This document shows, piece by piece, positions 52,118-60,968 of a stretch of 64,000 nt of DNA. The notes beneath the pieces are model-generated. The model had not been told where the DNA came from, searched no databases, and worked only from the letters and a program-made list of their open reading frames with translations. The stretch lies in contig NZ_KB889618.1 of assembly GCF_000372745.1 (NCBI RefSeq), positions 141,375-205,374 on the forward strand, read 5' to 3'. Numbering within the stretch: the stretch's first letter is position 1; each line of letters opens with the position of its first letter. The DNA comes from Embleya scabrispora DSM 41855 (GTDB lineage: Bacteria > Actinomycetota > Actinomycetes > Streptomycetales > Streptomycetaceae). A program made the position numbers and the translations under genes.

Positions 52118-54199
52118 TCAGGGGGGTGGTGTGGGGTTGCGGGCGAGCCAGTCCTGGAGTTCGCGGTGGCGGAACTGGTAGGCGATCCCGGCGGTGCGCA
52201 GGAGCCCTGCCTCGGTGGCCCAGTGCAGGAACCGTCCCAGACGCCACGGCAACGCGCGAGGGCCGATACGAACACAGAGCAGGAACGCCACATACCGTAT
52301 CCCAACGAAAGCACCCAAAAGCCCGGCCCCGAGTCCGAGCCCGAGCCCGATCACGGTCCCGAACGCGAGTCCGCCGCCGAGCCCGAACACGACCCCGAGC
52401 CCGAGTCCGAACGCGAGCCCGAACGCGAGCCCGCCCGTGAGGTCGGCGCGGACGAGGTCGCGTGGATCCCCGACCTCGGTCGTCTTTTCATCGTCGAGCC
52501 CGAGCCCGAGCCAGACCGCGAGCCCGAACACAAGCCCGACCGCGAGCCCGAACACGAGGCCGGCCATGAGCCAGGTCGAAAGCCCCATCACGAGGCCGAC
52601 CGTGAGCCCTCTCAGAGCTGCGTGTCGGCCGTGTGCTGTGCGCAGTCGTCCCGGATCCAGCCGTGTAGGCGGGGGCCATACCAGGGACCGGTGGCAGACG
52701 AGCAGGAGGATGATCCACTGCAATACCAGTCCCCACCCGAACAACCGTGATGTGAAGTCGTCTTCGTCGGTGGCGACGCCCATCGTGGCGAGAATCGGGA
52801 GGAGGGCCCCGAGGCTCAGCAAGGTGTGGACGGCGCGGGCGCGGTGGTCGCCGGCCAGTGGCCACAGCTCGTGGAGGACGAGGTCGGTTCCCGACAGGGC
52901 CTTGCCGCCCACGACCCGCCCGGTGATGGCGTTCGTGTCAAGGTAGCCGGCGAGGACACCCAGCCGGGTGTGGACCTCCTCGGGCGTGTAACCTCGCCCG
53001 TCTCCGGGTGCGGGGTGGGCGGCGGCGGCGCGTACGTAGAGCCGGTTGAGGTGGTCACGCATGGCCGCGTCCCCGTTCAACGTCGGCGACAACAGCGACC
53101 TCGGTTCGTGGACGTACGCGCCCGCAGCATCGTGTTGTTCGTGCACGGTCACCGCCATCGTCAGCCGCCACGGCGTCGACAACCCCCGCGCCAAAGGCCC
53201 GGACGGCGCGATGTCCAACGCGTCCAGGACGCCCTGCCAGCGCGAGGAGTCGTCGACGCGCGCGAGGACGAACTCCCGGACCTGGGCGGGGGTGACGCGG
53301 GTGATCTCGACGCGGGCCGCGCTCTTGGCCCACACATCCGACGCCTCGTAGGCGCCGCTGCGACAGGTCACCACGAGGTGCGACCGGGCACGACCGAGCG
53401 CGTAGGCGTTCAACGTCGCCAACGCCCGCCGCGCCCGCGGCCCACCACCGGGACCCGGGCCGCCCGGCGGGGCACTGCCCGTGGTGCCGGTGGCGTCCAT
53501 CTCGTCCAACCCATCCAGGACCGGCAGGACCATCCCGGCCTCGACCAACGCCCCCGCGGCCGCGCGGGAGAGCCCGTGCACACGCTCCAGGTGCTCGCGC
53601 ACCCACGTCTCGACCGCCACCCTCGCGTCCACGCCCGCGTGGGGCGCGGCCTCGGGCAGGGTGGTCCACGAGGCCAGGGACATCCGCACCGGCACCGGGT
53701 CCTGGGGGTCCCGGTTCTCCAGGAGCGCGAGGAGGAGTTCCAGGGCCAGGACGGTCTTCCCCGAGCCGGGGGCGCCGGTGATCACCAGGCGGCGAGGCCG
53801 CAACCGGCGGTAGTAGTCGACGACGGCCCCCAGACGCCCGTCGGGGTCCGCGCCCTCGGCATTGTGCCCGGGTGCGGGAGACAGGACGAAACGCAGGTCG
53901 ATGGGTATGTGGTCACCGCCCAACAGCCGCGCCCGCTCCGGAGCCTCGGCGCGGGCGACCTTGACGGCCAGCCGGGCCGCCGCCGCGGCGACGTCCGCGT
54001 TCTGTGATCTCAGCGCGACCCACGTCATGTACGCGGACCACACCGTGACACCCAGCCCCGCCAGGGCGATGACCGCGCTGACCGGGTCCGCGTCACCCAG
54101 TTCGATTCCCGGCGACAGGCCCCATACCGCGAAAGCGATCACACATCCCGCGCACAGCGCGGCCCAACCCCACCCGGCGCGTCCCCCGCGTTCCCCCAT
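52118..54199 (-). CDS. Membrane NACHT-domain NTPase (693 aa)
   Basis: Two N-terminal hydrophobic segments (residues 9-30 and 38-62) precede a NACHT NTPase module with Walker A GAPGSGKT at 142-149 and Walker B VLPVLDGLDEMD at 224-235. A helical region follows, then a run of six or seven membrane segments (about 440-640) rich in GLAFGL-type repeats, and a soluble end FRHRELQDWLARN. The GLxxGL repeats make the segment 52330-52620 internally repetitive. NACHT STAND ATPases include bacterial antiphage sensors, and membrane versions are common in Streptomyces with no known role. No adjacent effector gene is seen; the protein carries its own possible pore region. Confidence 0.85.
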   Translation of the reverse strand: MGERGGRAGWGWAALCAGCVIAFAVWGLSPGIELGDADPVSAVIALAGLGVTVWSAYMTWVALRSQNADVAAAAARLAVKVARAEAPERARLLGGDHIPIDLRFVLSPAPGHNAEGADPDGRLGAVVDYYRRLRPRRLVITGAPGSGKTVLALELLLALLENRDPQDPVPVRMSLASWTTLPEAAPHAGVDARVAVETWVREHLERVHGLSRAAAGALVEAGMVLPVLDGLDEMDATGTTGSAPPGGPGPGGGPRARRALATLNAYALGRARSHLVVTCRSGAYEASDVWAKSAARVEITRVTPAQVREFVLARVDDSSRWQGVLDALDIAPSGPLARGLSTPWRLTMAVTVHEQHDAAGAYVHEPRSLLSPTLNGDAAMRDHLNRLYVRAAAAHPAPGDGRGYTPEEVHTRLGVLAGYLDTNAITGRVVGGKALSGTDLVLHELWPLAGDHRARAVHTLLSLGALLPILATMGVATDEDDFTSRLFGWGLVLQWIILLLVCHRSLVWPPPTRLDPGRLRTAHGRHAALRGLTVGLVMGLSTWLMAGLVFGLAVGLVFGLAVWLGLGLDDEKTTEVGDPRDLVRADLTGGLAFGLAFGLGLGVVFGLGGGLAFGTVIGLGLGLGAGLLGAFVGIRYVAFLLCVRIGPRALPWRLGRFLHWATEAGLLRTAGIAYQFRHRELQDWLARNPTPPP

Positions 54200-54285
54200 G
54201 ACAGGCCATCATGGCCACCCGGGCCGCCGTGCGTAGGACTTCGTGGAAAGCGACGAGCCCCGCCGGCCCGATCCCGCCCCCGGTG

Positions 54286-54618
54286 TCATGTCCATCGCAT
54301 GTGGGGTGTGTCCGGCGCGGTGATGCGTTCGGCGGGGAGTTTCGGCCGCCGGCCTCTGGTGGTGGTGATCCATGCTCCGAGCCGAACCTCTTCGTGCCGT
54401 CCGTCGAATGCGACGACGGTTTCGACGTGTCCGCAGGGGACTTCGAGGTGCCCGACCCGCTCCCGGTAGGCCGCTGCCGCGCCGAGGGCGATTTCGAAGG
54501 CCAGCTCGCGGGTGCGTTTGGGCTTGGGCCCTTCCGGCTCGACCACCTCGCCCGCACCGGCCGCACCGCACGCCCGCTGCGCCGCGTCCGCCTGTTCGGC
54601 CGTCTTGGGCGGTGTCAG
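54286..54618 (-). pseudogene. Helicase-associated (HA) domain remnant fused to a transposase fragment
   Basis: After the transposase piece the same frame reads FEIALGAAAAYRERVGHLEV, then LGAWITTTRGRRPKLPAERI, ending PDTPHMRWT. This matches the helicase-associated domain that follows a helicase core in actinobacterial proteins. The HA piece at 55930-56314 probably came from the same lost gene. The junction at 54618/54619 is an in-frame chimera. Confidence 0.6.
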
Positions 54619-55158
54619 GCCCACGCGGGCCTTGCAGTAGGTCGCGTCCGGATGGATGCAGGGAAAGCGGATGTGATCCGGTGGCCGGGTGCGGAACACC
54701 GTCGGTTCGGTGTCGAGGTTGCCGCAGATGCGGGACACCTCGGACTTGGAGATCCCGGTGTCCCCACCAAGTGCTTTGACCAGGTCATCCACGCTGCGGG
54801 TGGAGACACCGTGGACGTATGCCTCCATGACGACCGCGTAGAGGGCCTGGTCGATGCGGCGCCGGCGTTCCGGCAGCGAGGGGAAGAAGCTGCCGGTGCG
54901 GACCTTGGGGATCGCCGAGTCCGGGTCCCCGGCCTGCGTGGTCGGCACCCACTCCCGGTGCCCGTTGCGCCGGGTCGTCCGGGTCTCGGCGTGCTCGCCG
55001 GGCTCCGCGCCGATGTGGGCGGTGGCCTCGGCTTCGATGAGTTCCTGCAGGATCCGCTGGGCCGGGACCCGCACCAACTCGATTCCGTCCGCCGTACGCG
55101 GTGACTCCGTCAACCGGAGTAGGTCATGCGGAGACAAGGCCATCGCGTCACCTCTCAA
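54619..55158 (-). mobile_element. IS256 (mutator)-family transposase, N-terminal fragment
   Basis: The frame reads QRILQELIEAEATAHIGAEP, then TTRRNGHREWVPTTQAGD, LYAVVMEAYVHGVSTRSVDD and LVKALGGDTGISKSEVSRIC, ending at the first catalytic Asp in HPDATYCKARVG. The remaining two thirds, with the other Asp and Glu, are replaced by a helicase-associated domain. ATG 55158 or 55143 could start it. Terminal inverted repeats were not found. It cannot transpose. Confidence 0.75.
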
Positions 55159-55425
55159 CGAGCGTCACCACTCGCAGAGTTGCGCGATGGCCGCCCCATG
55201 ACCAGGGGCCATACCGAGTCACCGGTACACCACTCGGCGCGACACCATCCGGTGGTTCGTAGGTCGTCCGGGCCGAGCCGCGCGTCGTCGACGCACCAGC
55301 CGGAGCCATGCACGGAGACCACGGTCGGAGCACCCGGCGCAGCCGGGTCGGCGAGCAGCGGCTGGGGCAGCCGCGGGTGGGCGAAACCGTCCGGCACTTC
55401 CGCCCGAACGGCTGCCCGGCCCGGC

Positions 55426-55779
55426 TCAGCTCTTCCGTGCACCCAGGACACAGAATTCGTTGCCCTCCGGGTCGAGGAGGGTCACCCAGTGCTGCTCGCC
55501 CTGCACAGTGTCGGCGCGCCGGGCACCGAGGGAGAGCAGCCGGGCGACCTCGGCCTCCTGGTCGTCGGGGCGGAAGTCGGGGTGGAGCCGGTTCTTCGAC
55601 GTCTTGCCCTCGGGGACAGGCACGAAGAGCAGCCCCGGCATCCGGTCCGGCTCGGGCCGGATCTCGATGATCTCCTCGGATTCGTCGACCACTACCCAGC
55701 CGAGAGCCTCGGCCCACCAGCGCCCGAGGGCGATGGGGTCGGAGGAGTCGACAATGATCTGTTCCCATTCGAGTGTCAT
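55426..55779 (-). CDS. VOC-family (glyoxalase-like) protein, leaderless
   Basis: A 117-residue protein (MTLEWEQIIVDSSDPIALGR, then FVPVPEGKTSKNRLHPDFRP and HWVTLLDPEGNEFCVLGARK) with the paired beta-alpha-beta-beta modules of glyoxalase/bleomycin-resistance/dioxygenase folds. His in NRLHPDF and Glu in GNEFCVL are the usual metal ligands. ATG 55779 has no ribosome site, but TATGCT lies seven bases upstream, so it is likely leaderless. A second ATG at 55791 would overlap that -10. Function unknown. Confidence 0.85.
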   Translation of the reverse strand: MTLEWEQIIVDSSDPIALGRWWAEALGWVVVDESEEIIEIRPEPDRMPGLLFVPVPEGKTSKNRLHPDFRPDDQEAEVARLLSLGARRADTVQGEQHWVTLLDPEGNEFCVLGARKS

Positions 55780-55786
55780 GGGCGTG

Positions 55787-55792
55787 AGCATA
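55787..55792 (-). promoter_or_regulatory. -10 element TATGCT of a leaderless transcript
   Basis: TATGCT on the minus strand fits TANNNT, seven bases upstream of ATG 55779, with no Shine-Dalgarno sequence. Confidence 0.5.
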
Positions 55793-55929
55793 AACAGGGT
55801 CGGCCGGCTGCCAGGGCTGGGGGTAAGTACCGTCGACCGCGGGTCCGGTGCGCGGATCGTATCCCGCAGAGCGGCGTAGTAGCGCGATGTGGTGGCAGCA
55901 AGTCGCGAGAAGTGATCGCTGCTACACCA

Positions 55930-56314
55930 CTCCAGGGGACACCACCAGGGCCTCGGGCCCGTTCGAGTCCGCTCTTGTGGTCTTGTGCGCGTTCGTTCTC
56001 GAGCCATTTGCCGATGGGGAAGCCCCGGATCACGGTGTCGGCGGGGGCAGCGAGTGTGGCGTGTTCGCGGGCGTATTCACGTGCTATGGCCAATCCGTCC
56101 CCCAGGCATGGTTGAGGAGGGACCACACCATTCCCAGCTCGTTCAATTTCTGGACCTGCTTGGTGTCCAGCCGCCCGGCGGCGTACTCCCTGCGCTGTTC
56201 GGAAATCCAGCCGCCCAGAGGGAATTTCACGTCGCGGTGGTCGATGTCGACGAGTCGTATGCGTGTACCTGGGCGTCGTCCTGCCAGGCGATGACGGCGG
56301 CGGCCTCGTCCCAC
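55930..56314 (-). pseudogene. Helicase-associated domain remnant with frameshift
   Basis: The minus frame reads FPLGGWISEQRREYAAGRLD and QVQKLNELGMVWSLL, then, in another frame, GDGLAIAREYAREHATLAAP and TVIRGFPIGKWLENERAQ. These are two successive HA repeats, with a frame change near 56100. No helicase core is visible. Together with 54286-54618 it is the wreck of one HA-domain protein. Confidence 0.6.
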
Positions 56315-56750
56315 AGCCGTCGGGGGCCGCCTTGGAGGGCGTGTCCGGCGCCGGGGGTGCCGTCGACCAGGGCCCAGGAGTCCTTGCCGTCATGCAGCCA
56401 CCGTTTCGCGCCTGCGGTACCGGTGGCGCGGTGGACGTCGGGAGCCGAGCGCGAGCGCCTGGGTGTAGTTGCCGTCCGCGGACACCCCGGCGAGATGCCA
56501 GGCCACGGTGTCGACGGTGTGGGTCGGCTGCGCGGTGCGGATCTCCCTGAACACCGCGTGCCCGGGCTCGCGTTGCCCGCGAGCGGCCTGAACGCCACGC
56601 TCTTGACGAACCGCCCGCTCGCCACGCGGTGCTCGTCGACGACCAGGCCATGGGTCGGCACACCTGTGGCGAGGCTCATCGACGTGACGAACGGGACCGC
56701 GCACCGGGTCGGTGAGGACACCTGGTCCCCCGGTTCGGCCCCGCCACCCT
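56315..56750 (-). pseudogene. Frameshifted remnant, possibly isoaspartate methyltransferase-like
   Basis: Pieces in different minus frames read FVTSMSLATGVPTHGLVVDE, TVDTVAWHLAGVSADGNYTQ and WLHDGKDSWALVDGTPGA, then GGPRRLWDEAAAVIAW. The last resembles the C-terminus of PCMT-type methyltransferases. The assignment is weak. The region contains no intact gene. Confidence 0.3.
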
Positions 56751-56945
56751 GGTACTGCTGCCCGACCAGATCCCGACCAGATCCCAGCAGATCCCGGCCC
56801 GAGCCGGAGACGATCCCATCGGCCACGACTCGGACTCGGTGGTGGTCCGGGCGCGGGGTCCTGATCCCGAGCGGACCGGCCGACGCGGCGCGACCCCGGC
56901 GGGGGGCGCGCGCCGAGGTCGCTGTACTGCCGTCGATCCGTACCG

Positions 56946-58328
56946 TCAGCCCTGGACCTTCCAAGTCAGGCTCGTCCGCAGTGTCTTGGCGATGGCAGGG
57001 TCCCGGACCGAGTCCGTCGGGTCGACGACCACCACGGTCAACCGGTGCGGTCCCGAGCGGTGCGCGTCGAGCGGCAGTTCCGAGACCTGCACCGAGTCTT
57101 CCCGCACCTGTGTCGTCAAGCGCTCGCCGTCGAGATACCACCGCACCTGAAGCGGCCGCGCGGCCGGACCGGCGGGCTGGGCCAGGGCGATGCGCGCGCT
57201 GTCCCCGGCATGCAGCGGCTGCCCGGTCGATGTGAGGGCGTGTGCCGCGGAGGCGTGTCGGTGGAAACCGGCGATCATCGCCTCGACCCCGGGCAGATTG
57301 AAGGGTTTGCCGCGGAAGCGCATCAGCGAGCCGTCCGTCGGCCGGTTCAGGCCGGTCACGTAATAGCCGCCGCCCGTGTACGCGCCGACCCTGCCGCCGT
57401 CCGGTGAGGCCTGGCCCAGCCAGCGGTACCACTTGGTGCGGGCGCCCCGCATCTGCGCAGCGGTCAGTTCGGTGATGTTGGACTCGCGTGGTTCGGGTCC
57501 GCTGTAGTGCTCGTAGCCGGGGACGCCGGGATAGAAGTACTCGTCGGCGAGCTTGCCGAGCGAGTGCCCCGTCTCGTGGACGGCGACCTGCCCGGACTCG
57601 GCGTTGTGAGCGGAGGATGTGGCGATGCCCTCGTATCCGAGCCTCGGGCTGGGCGTGTTGTAGCCGGCACCGCCGTACATGCTGCTGTTGGCGAGGACCA
57701 TCACCAGGTCGACCGCGGGGGCGTTGTCGACGTACGAGTCGACCTTGGCCTCGTCGACGCAGAGCAGCCGATCCGTGTTCTCGCACCAGAAGTAGGATCC
57801 GAGTGCCGTGTCCCGCACCACGTTTCGGCTCGGATCGCCGGACACCCCGGACTGGCGGGAAACCGCGTCCACCGCCCACACATTGAAGAGATTCGCGTAC
57901 GTGGTGTACGGCTCGACGGCCACGATCTCCGCCCAGCGCTCCCTGACATCCGTGTGAAATCGCGCGAGTTCGGCTGCGGTGTAGCCGTCACCGACGAAGA
58001 CGATGTCGAGGCGGTCCGCGGTGGAGCCGTTGTCGACGACCTTGGTGACGGCGCCGTCGCCCGGCGCCCGGTCGGGCGAGAGGGCGCCCGATGGCCGTCC
58101 GTCCTTGCCCTGCCGGGAAACCCAGGTGTACCCGGATCCCGCCTCGGTGCGCGCGTGGGAGAGCGCCACGGGCCCTGGGTGTTCCGGGCCCGGAATCTCC
58201 ACCTTGACCAGGTCGGGCGTCGGTTGCGCCGCCGCGGCACCGGGAGCGGCGGCGAGAGCGCACACGAAGGCGACGGCCGCAGCGGCCGCGGTCATGGATC
58301 TGCGTATGGATGTGCTCGATCTGCGCAA
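56946..58328 (-). CDS. Secreted M64-family metallopeptidase (IgA peptidase-like)
   Basis: TTG 58328 is the start because AAGGAG lies six bases upstream. The 460-residue protein has a Sec signal of about 34 residues (VAFVCALAAAPGAAAAQ). The M64 domain begins at DRLDIVFVGDGYTAAEL and holds the zinc motif HETGHSLGKLADEY (His251, Glu252, His255, then Asp262 and Glu263). Peptidase M64 includes an IgA-cleaving enzyme from Clostridium; substrates in soil actinomycetes are unknown. The gene is divergent from an XRE-TPR regulator, with paired palindromes 29-65 bases upstream. Confidence 0.9.
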   Translation of the reverse strand: MRRSSTSIRRSMTAAAAAVAFVCALAAAPGAAAAQPTPDLVKVEIPGPEHPGPVALSHARTEAGSGYTWVSRQGKDGRPSGALSPDRAPGDGAVTKVVDNGSTADRLDIVFVGDGYTAAELARFHTDVRERWAEIVAVEPYTTYANLFNVWAVDAVSRQSGVSGDPSRNVVRDTALGSYFWCENTDRLLCVDEAKVDSYVDNAPAVDLVMVLANSSMYGGAGYNTPSPRLGYEGIATSSAHNAESGQVAVHETGHSLGKLADEYFYPGVPGYEHYSGPEPRESNITELTAAQMRGARTKWYRWLGQASPDGGRVGAYTGGGYYVTGLNRPTDGSLMRFRGKPFNLPGVEAMIAGFHRHASAAHALTSTGQPLHAGDSARIALAQPAGPAARPLQVRWYLDGERLTTQVREDSVQVSELPLDAHRSGPHRLTVVVVDPTDSVRDPAIAKTLRTSLTWKVQG

Positions 58329-58356
58329 GGGATTCTCCTTGGCACGAGAGGGGACA

Positions 58357-58370
58357 CAAGTTTGAACTTG
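58357..58370. promoter_or_regulatory. Palindromic operator 1 between the M64 and XRE-TPR genes
   Basis: CAAGTTTGAACTTG has perfect 6-bp arms and lies 29 bases upstream of the peptidase start. Confidence 0.6.
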
Positions 58371-58377
58371 AGTGAAT

Positions 58378-58393
58378 TTAAGTACGAACTTAA
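58378..58393. promoter_or_regulatory. Palindromic operator 2 between the M64 and XRE-TPR genes
   Basis: TTAAGTACGAACTTAA has perfect 6-bp arms. Its centre is 22 bp from that of operator 1, two helical turns, and it shares the half-site AAGT(T)..AACTT with it. Confidence 0.6.
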
Positions 58394-58459
58394 GCTAAGC
58401 GCTCGGGCGTTGCCGCACAATGCCTCCAGGGGGAGGAAGAGACACAGAGGGGGTACGCG

Positions 58460-59833
58460 ATGGATGATCCGGCCACGATCGCATGCCGCATCCAACGGAT
58501 GCGCACCGAACTGGGATTGACGCAGCGTCAGCTTGCCGAGCCGAAGTACACCGCGGCCCACATCTCCACCCTGGAATCGGGCAAGGCGCGCCCCTCCGAG
58601 ACCGCCCTGCGCTTCCTTGCAGGGCAACTCGGCACCACCTACGAAGAACTGACCACCGGCCACCCCGCGCACCTCGCCACGGAACTGCGCCTCGCCCTCA
58701 CCGACGCCCAACGGCTGCTCGCCACCGGCACCCCCGAGCAGGCCGCCCTGCGCTACCGGGAACTGCTCGCCGACGCCGAGCGCCTCGCCCTGGTGACCGA
58801 GCAGGCCGCCGCCCGCATCGGACTCGGCGACTGCGCCCTGGAGACCGGGGAACTGGCCCAGGCCCGCGCCCACTTCGAGAAAGCCGAGCGGCAGCTCGCC
58901 ACCGAACCCCTGCCCCGTCGGGCCCGCGCGATCCGCGGCCGGGCCGTCGCCCACCTCCTGGCGGGCGAACTCCGTTACGCCTGCTACGTGCTGGAGACCG
59001 CACTCGACGAACTCGCCGCGAGTGAACTGCGCGACCCCGATGCACTCGTCCTGCTCTACGCCGCCTCCATCAGCCCCTACATGGACATGGGCGCGCACGC
59101 CCGCGCCGCGCATGCCGCCGAGGTTGCCCTCGCGCTCGCCCCGCAGGTCTCCGATCCGGCGCTGGTCGCCGGTATGCACCGCAGCGTCGCCCGCACTCTG
59201 CTGGCCGAGGGCCGGATCGCCGAGGCGGACGCCTCACTCGCCAAGGCACAGGAGCTCTACCAGCAACTGCATCTGCGTACCGAACTGGCGCACTGCCACT
59301 GGATGCGCGGGTACGTCCATGCCCAGCACGACGCGCTCGAAGAGGCCGAAACCGAACTGCGCACCGCCCGCGAGATGCTGGCGGCCAAGCGCGCCCCACT
59401 GTTCACCGCCCAGGTCGAGGTGGAGCTGGCCGACGTGCTGCGCCGCCGCGGTCGCCAGGAAGAGGCACAGGAGCTGCTTTCGCGCCTCCTCGACCTCGGC
59501 GATACCCGGGGCGCGGTGCACGCGGCAGGTGCCCATCGGCTGCTCGGCCTGATGGCCGAGGACCGGGGTGATCCGGCATCCGCCGAGGAGCACTACGTCA
59601 GTGCCCTGGGTCTCCTCGAACGCAGCGGCGCGGCAGGCGACCTCGCCGACCTATGCACGCTCCTGGGCGACCTGTTGCGCCGCATGGGCCGCACCGAAGC
59701 CGCCATGGACGCCTACCGCACCGGCCTCTGCCACCGTGCGGCCCCCGGTACCACCACTCTGGGGCCCGCGCCCGGTAACCTCACGACGTTCGGGAACGCG
59801 GGGCGCGGGGCGGCCTATCTGTTCGCGTTGTGA
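58460..59833 (+). CDS. XRE-family regulator with TPR repeats (457 aa)
   Basis: Residues 5-65 form the XRE HTH domain (IQRMRTELGLTQRQLAEPKY, then AAHISTLESGKARPSETALR). Residues 75-440 are TPR-like helical pairs (RYRELLADAERLALVTEQAA, then ARAHFEKAERQLATE and EEAETELRTAREMLAAKRAP). The AGAGGGGGT site lies seven bases before ATG 58460. The layout matches RRNPP-type peptide-responsive regulators (as in NprR/PlcR) and the Streptomyces TPR regulators. It is divergent from the secreted metallopeptidase. I infer that it controls that gene, possibly in response to a peptide; no pheromone gene was found. Confidence 0.85.
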   Translation: MDDPATIACRIQRMRTELGLTQRQLAEPKYTAAHISTLESGKARPSETALRFLAGQLGTTYEELTTGHPAHLATELRLALTDAQRLLATGTPEQAALRYRELLADAERLALVTEQAAARIGLGDCALETGELAQARAHFEKAERQLATEPLPRRARAIRGRAVAHLLAGELRYACYVLETALDELAASELRDPDALVLLYAASISPYMDMGAHARAAHAAEVALALAPQVSDPALVAGMHRSVARTLLAEGRIAEADASLAKAQELYQQLHLRTELAHCHWMRGYVHAQHDALEEAETELRTAREMLAAKRAPLFTAQVEVELADVLRRRGRQEEAQELLSRLLDLGDTRGAVHAAGAHRLLGLMAEDRGDPASAEEHYVSALGLLERSGAAGDLADLCTLLGDLLRRMGRTEAAMDAYRTGLCHRAAPGTTTLGPAPGNLTTFGNAGRGAAYLFAL

Positions 59834-59975
59834 CCGCAGCCGGGGCCCGGCTCCGCCACGGCGGGGGCCTCAGGATCCACTGTCGTGCCGCCGCGGCTCC
59901 TTCGCTACCCGAACTACCGGCCGTGGATGCTGCTGTCGAGGCTCGACGTCGACACGTTCGCTCAACACACCGGCG

Positions 59976-60485
59976 TCAGTCCGCCAGCAGTTCCAGGACC
60001 ACGGCTTGGGCCGGGTCGAGCAGTGGTACGGCCAGGCCGATGGCGGACAGCGCGGACCCGGGGAGGCGGATCGATCCCCGGGTGAGCCAGGGGACGGGCC
60101 GCTCGGGGAAGCCGACGGGTATGCCGATCTCTGGGCAGACGGTGACGGTGTAGTGCAAGTCGGAGTTCAAGGCAGGGAATTGGAGGTGTGCGGGAACGGA
60201 ATCGGTGGAGCGGGTGAGCTGCATCAGGCTGAACACGGCATGGCGCCGGTCGGCAGAGACGACGCCGTGCAGCCAGGCGCTGGGGTCGGGCTGGTCGGCG
60301 TGGACGGTCTCCAGCAGGTCGCGGTTGTGGTCCCACTTGAGGTAGTCGAGTTCGTACTCGCCGACCAGTGCGTCCAGGCGGGCCAGGACGTGCTCGTACG
60401 CCTCGGGCCCGGCCAGGTCGAGGACCTGCTGGGAGCGGGGCGGCGGGGGCAGGCGTCCCGGCGTGGCCGGCACCCAGTCCGGCAC
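59976..60485 (-). pseudogene. GH36 alpha-galactosidase fragment with internal deletion
   Basis: The minus frame reads QQVLDLAGPEAYEHVLARLD, then LVGEYELDYLKWDHNRDLLE, containing the GH36 catalytic Asp in KWDHNRD. After GVVSADRRHAVFSL the order of the family is broken, so an internal segment including the acid/base is missing, and the N-terminal domain is gone. The remaining C-terminus reads AVPLLDPAQAVVLELLAD. It lies beside a LacI regulator and GH13 gene, suggesting an original sugar cluster. Confidence 0.7.
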
Positions 60486-60529
60486 CGTCCGGCTCCCCGG
60501 CCGCGTCGCGCGAATACCGAACCGCCTGC

Positions 60530-60745
60530 TCTGTAGCGGTGGTCCTGATCATCGGCGAACCGGCGGCCAACGCGGCGCGCCACGGCGGTGCCGAGATGAC
60601 TGTGAGCGTGTCGCTGGACGACCGGGAACTGTGCATCGAAGTCGTCGACAGCGGCCCGTCGGAGCGGAGCTCGCTCGCGCACATCGACGACGCCGAGGGC
60701 GAGCACGGCCGGGGTCTGGACATCGTCGATCATCTGCCGGTTGGA
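60530..60745 (+). pseudogene. HATPase (anti-sigma kinase-like) fragment
   Basis: The plus frame reads VVLIIGEPAANAARHGGAEM, then VSLDDRELCIEVVDSGPSE and AEGEHGRGLDIVD. This covers the N box and the G box of SpoIIAB/RsbW-type ATPases. There is no start, and the frame breaks downstream at about 60745. It is a short remnant. Confidence 0.55.
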
Positions 60746-60968
60746 CGGACATCAGCGCCGAACCGAACGGATGGCGCAGCCGGGCCGGTCTGCGGATCGC
60801 TCCTGTGGTCCACGCCCCCACCAGGCAGGTGGCGCGGATCGCCACCTGCTGCCCGGGCCGCGGCGCTTCGGCGGAAGAGTATGCCCGCCCGCCGCGTGCC
60901 GACTCCGGCCGCCGAGGGCATCTATGCGCTTAACATGGCTGAAGATGCGGCCGGAGAGAGGCGGGAAA

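Noticed and set aside
52330..52620. CRISPR-like or tandem DNA repeat
   Set aside because: The repetitive GAGCCCGA-type sequence is explained by GL-rich membrane repeats of the NACHT protein; there are no spacers.
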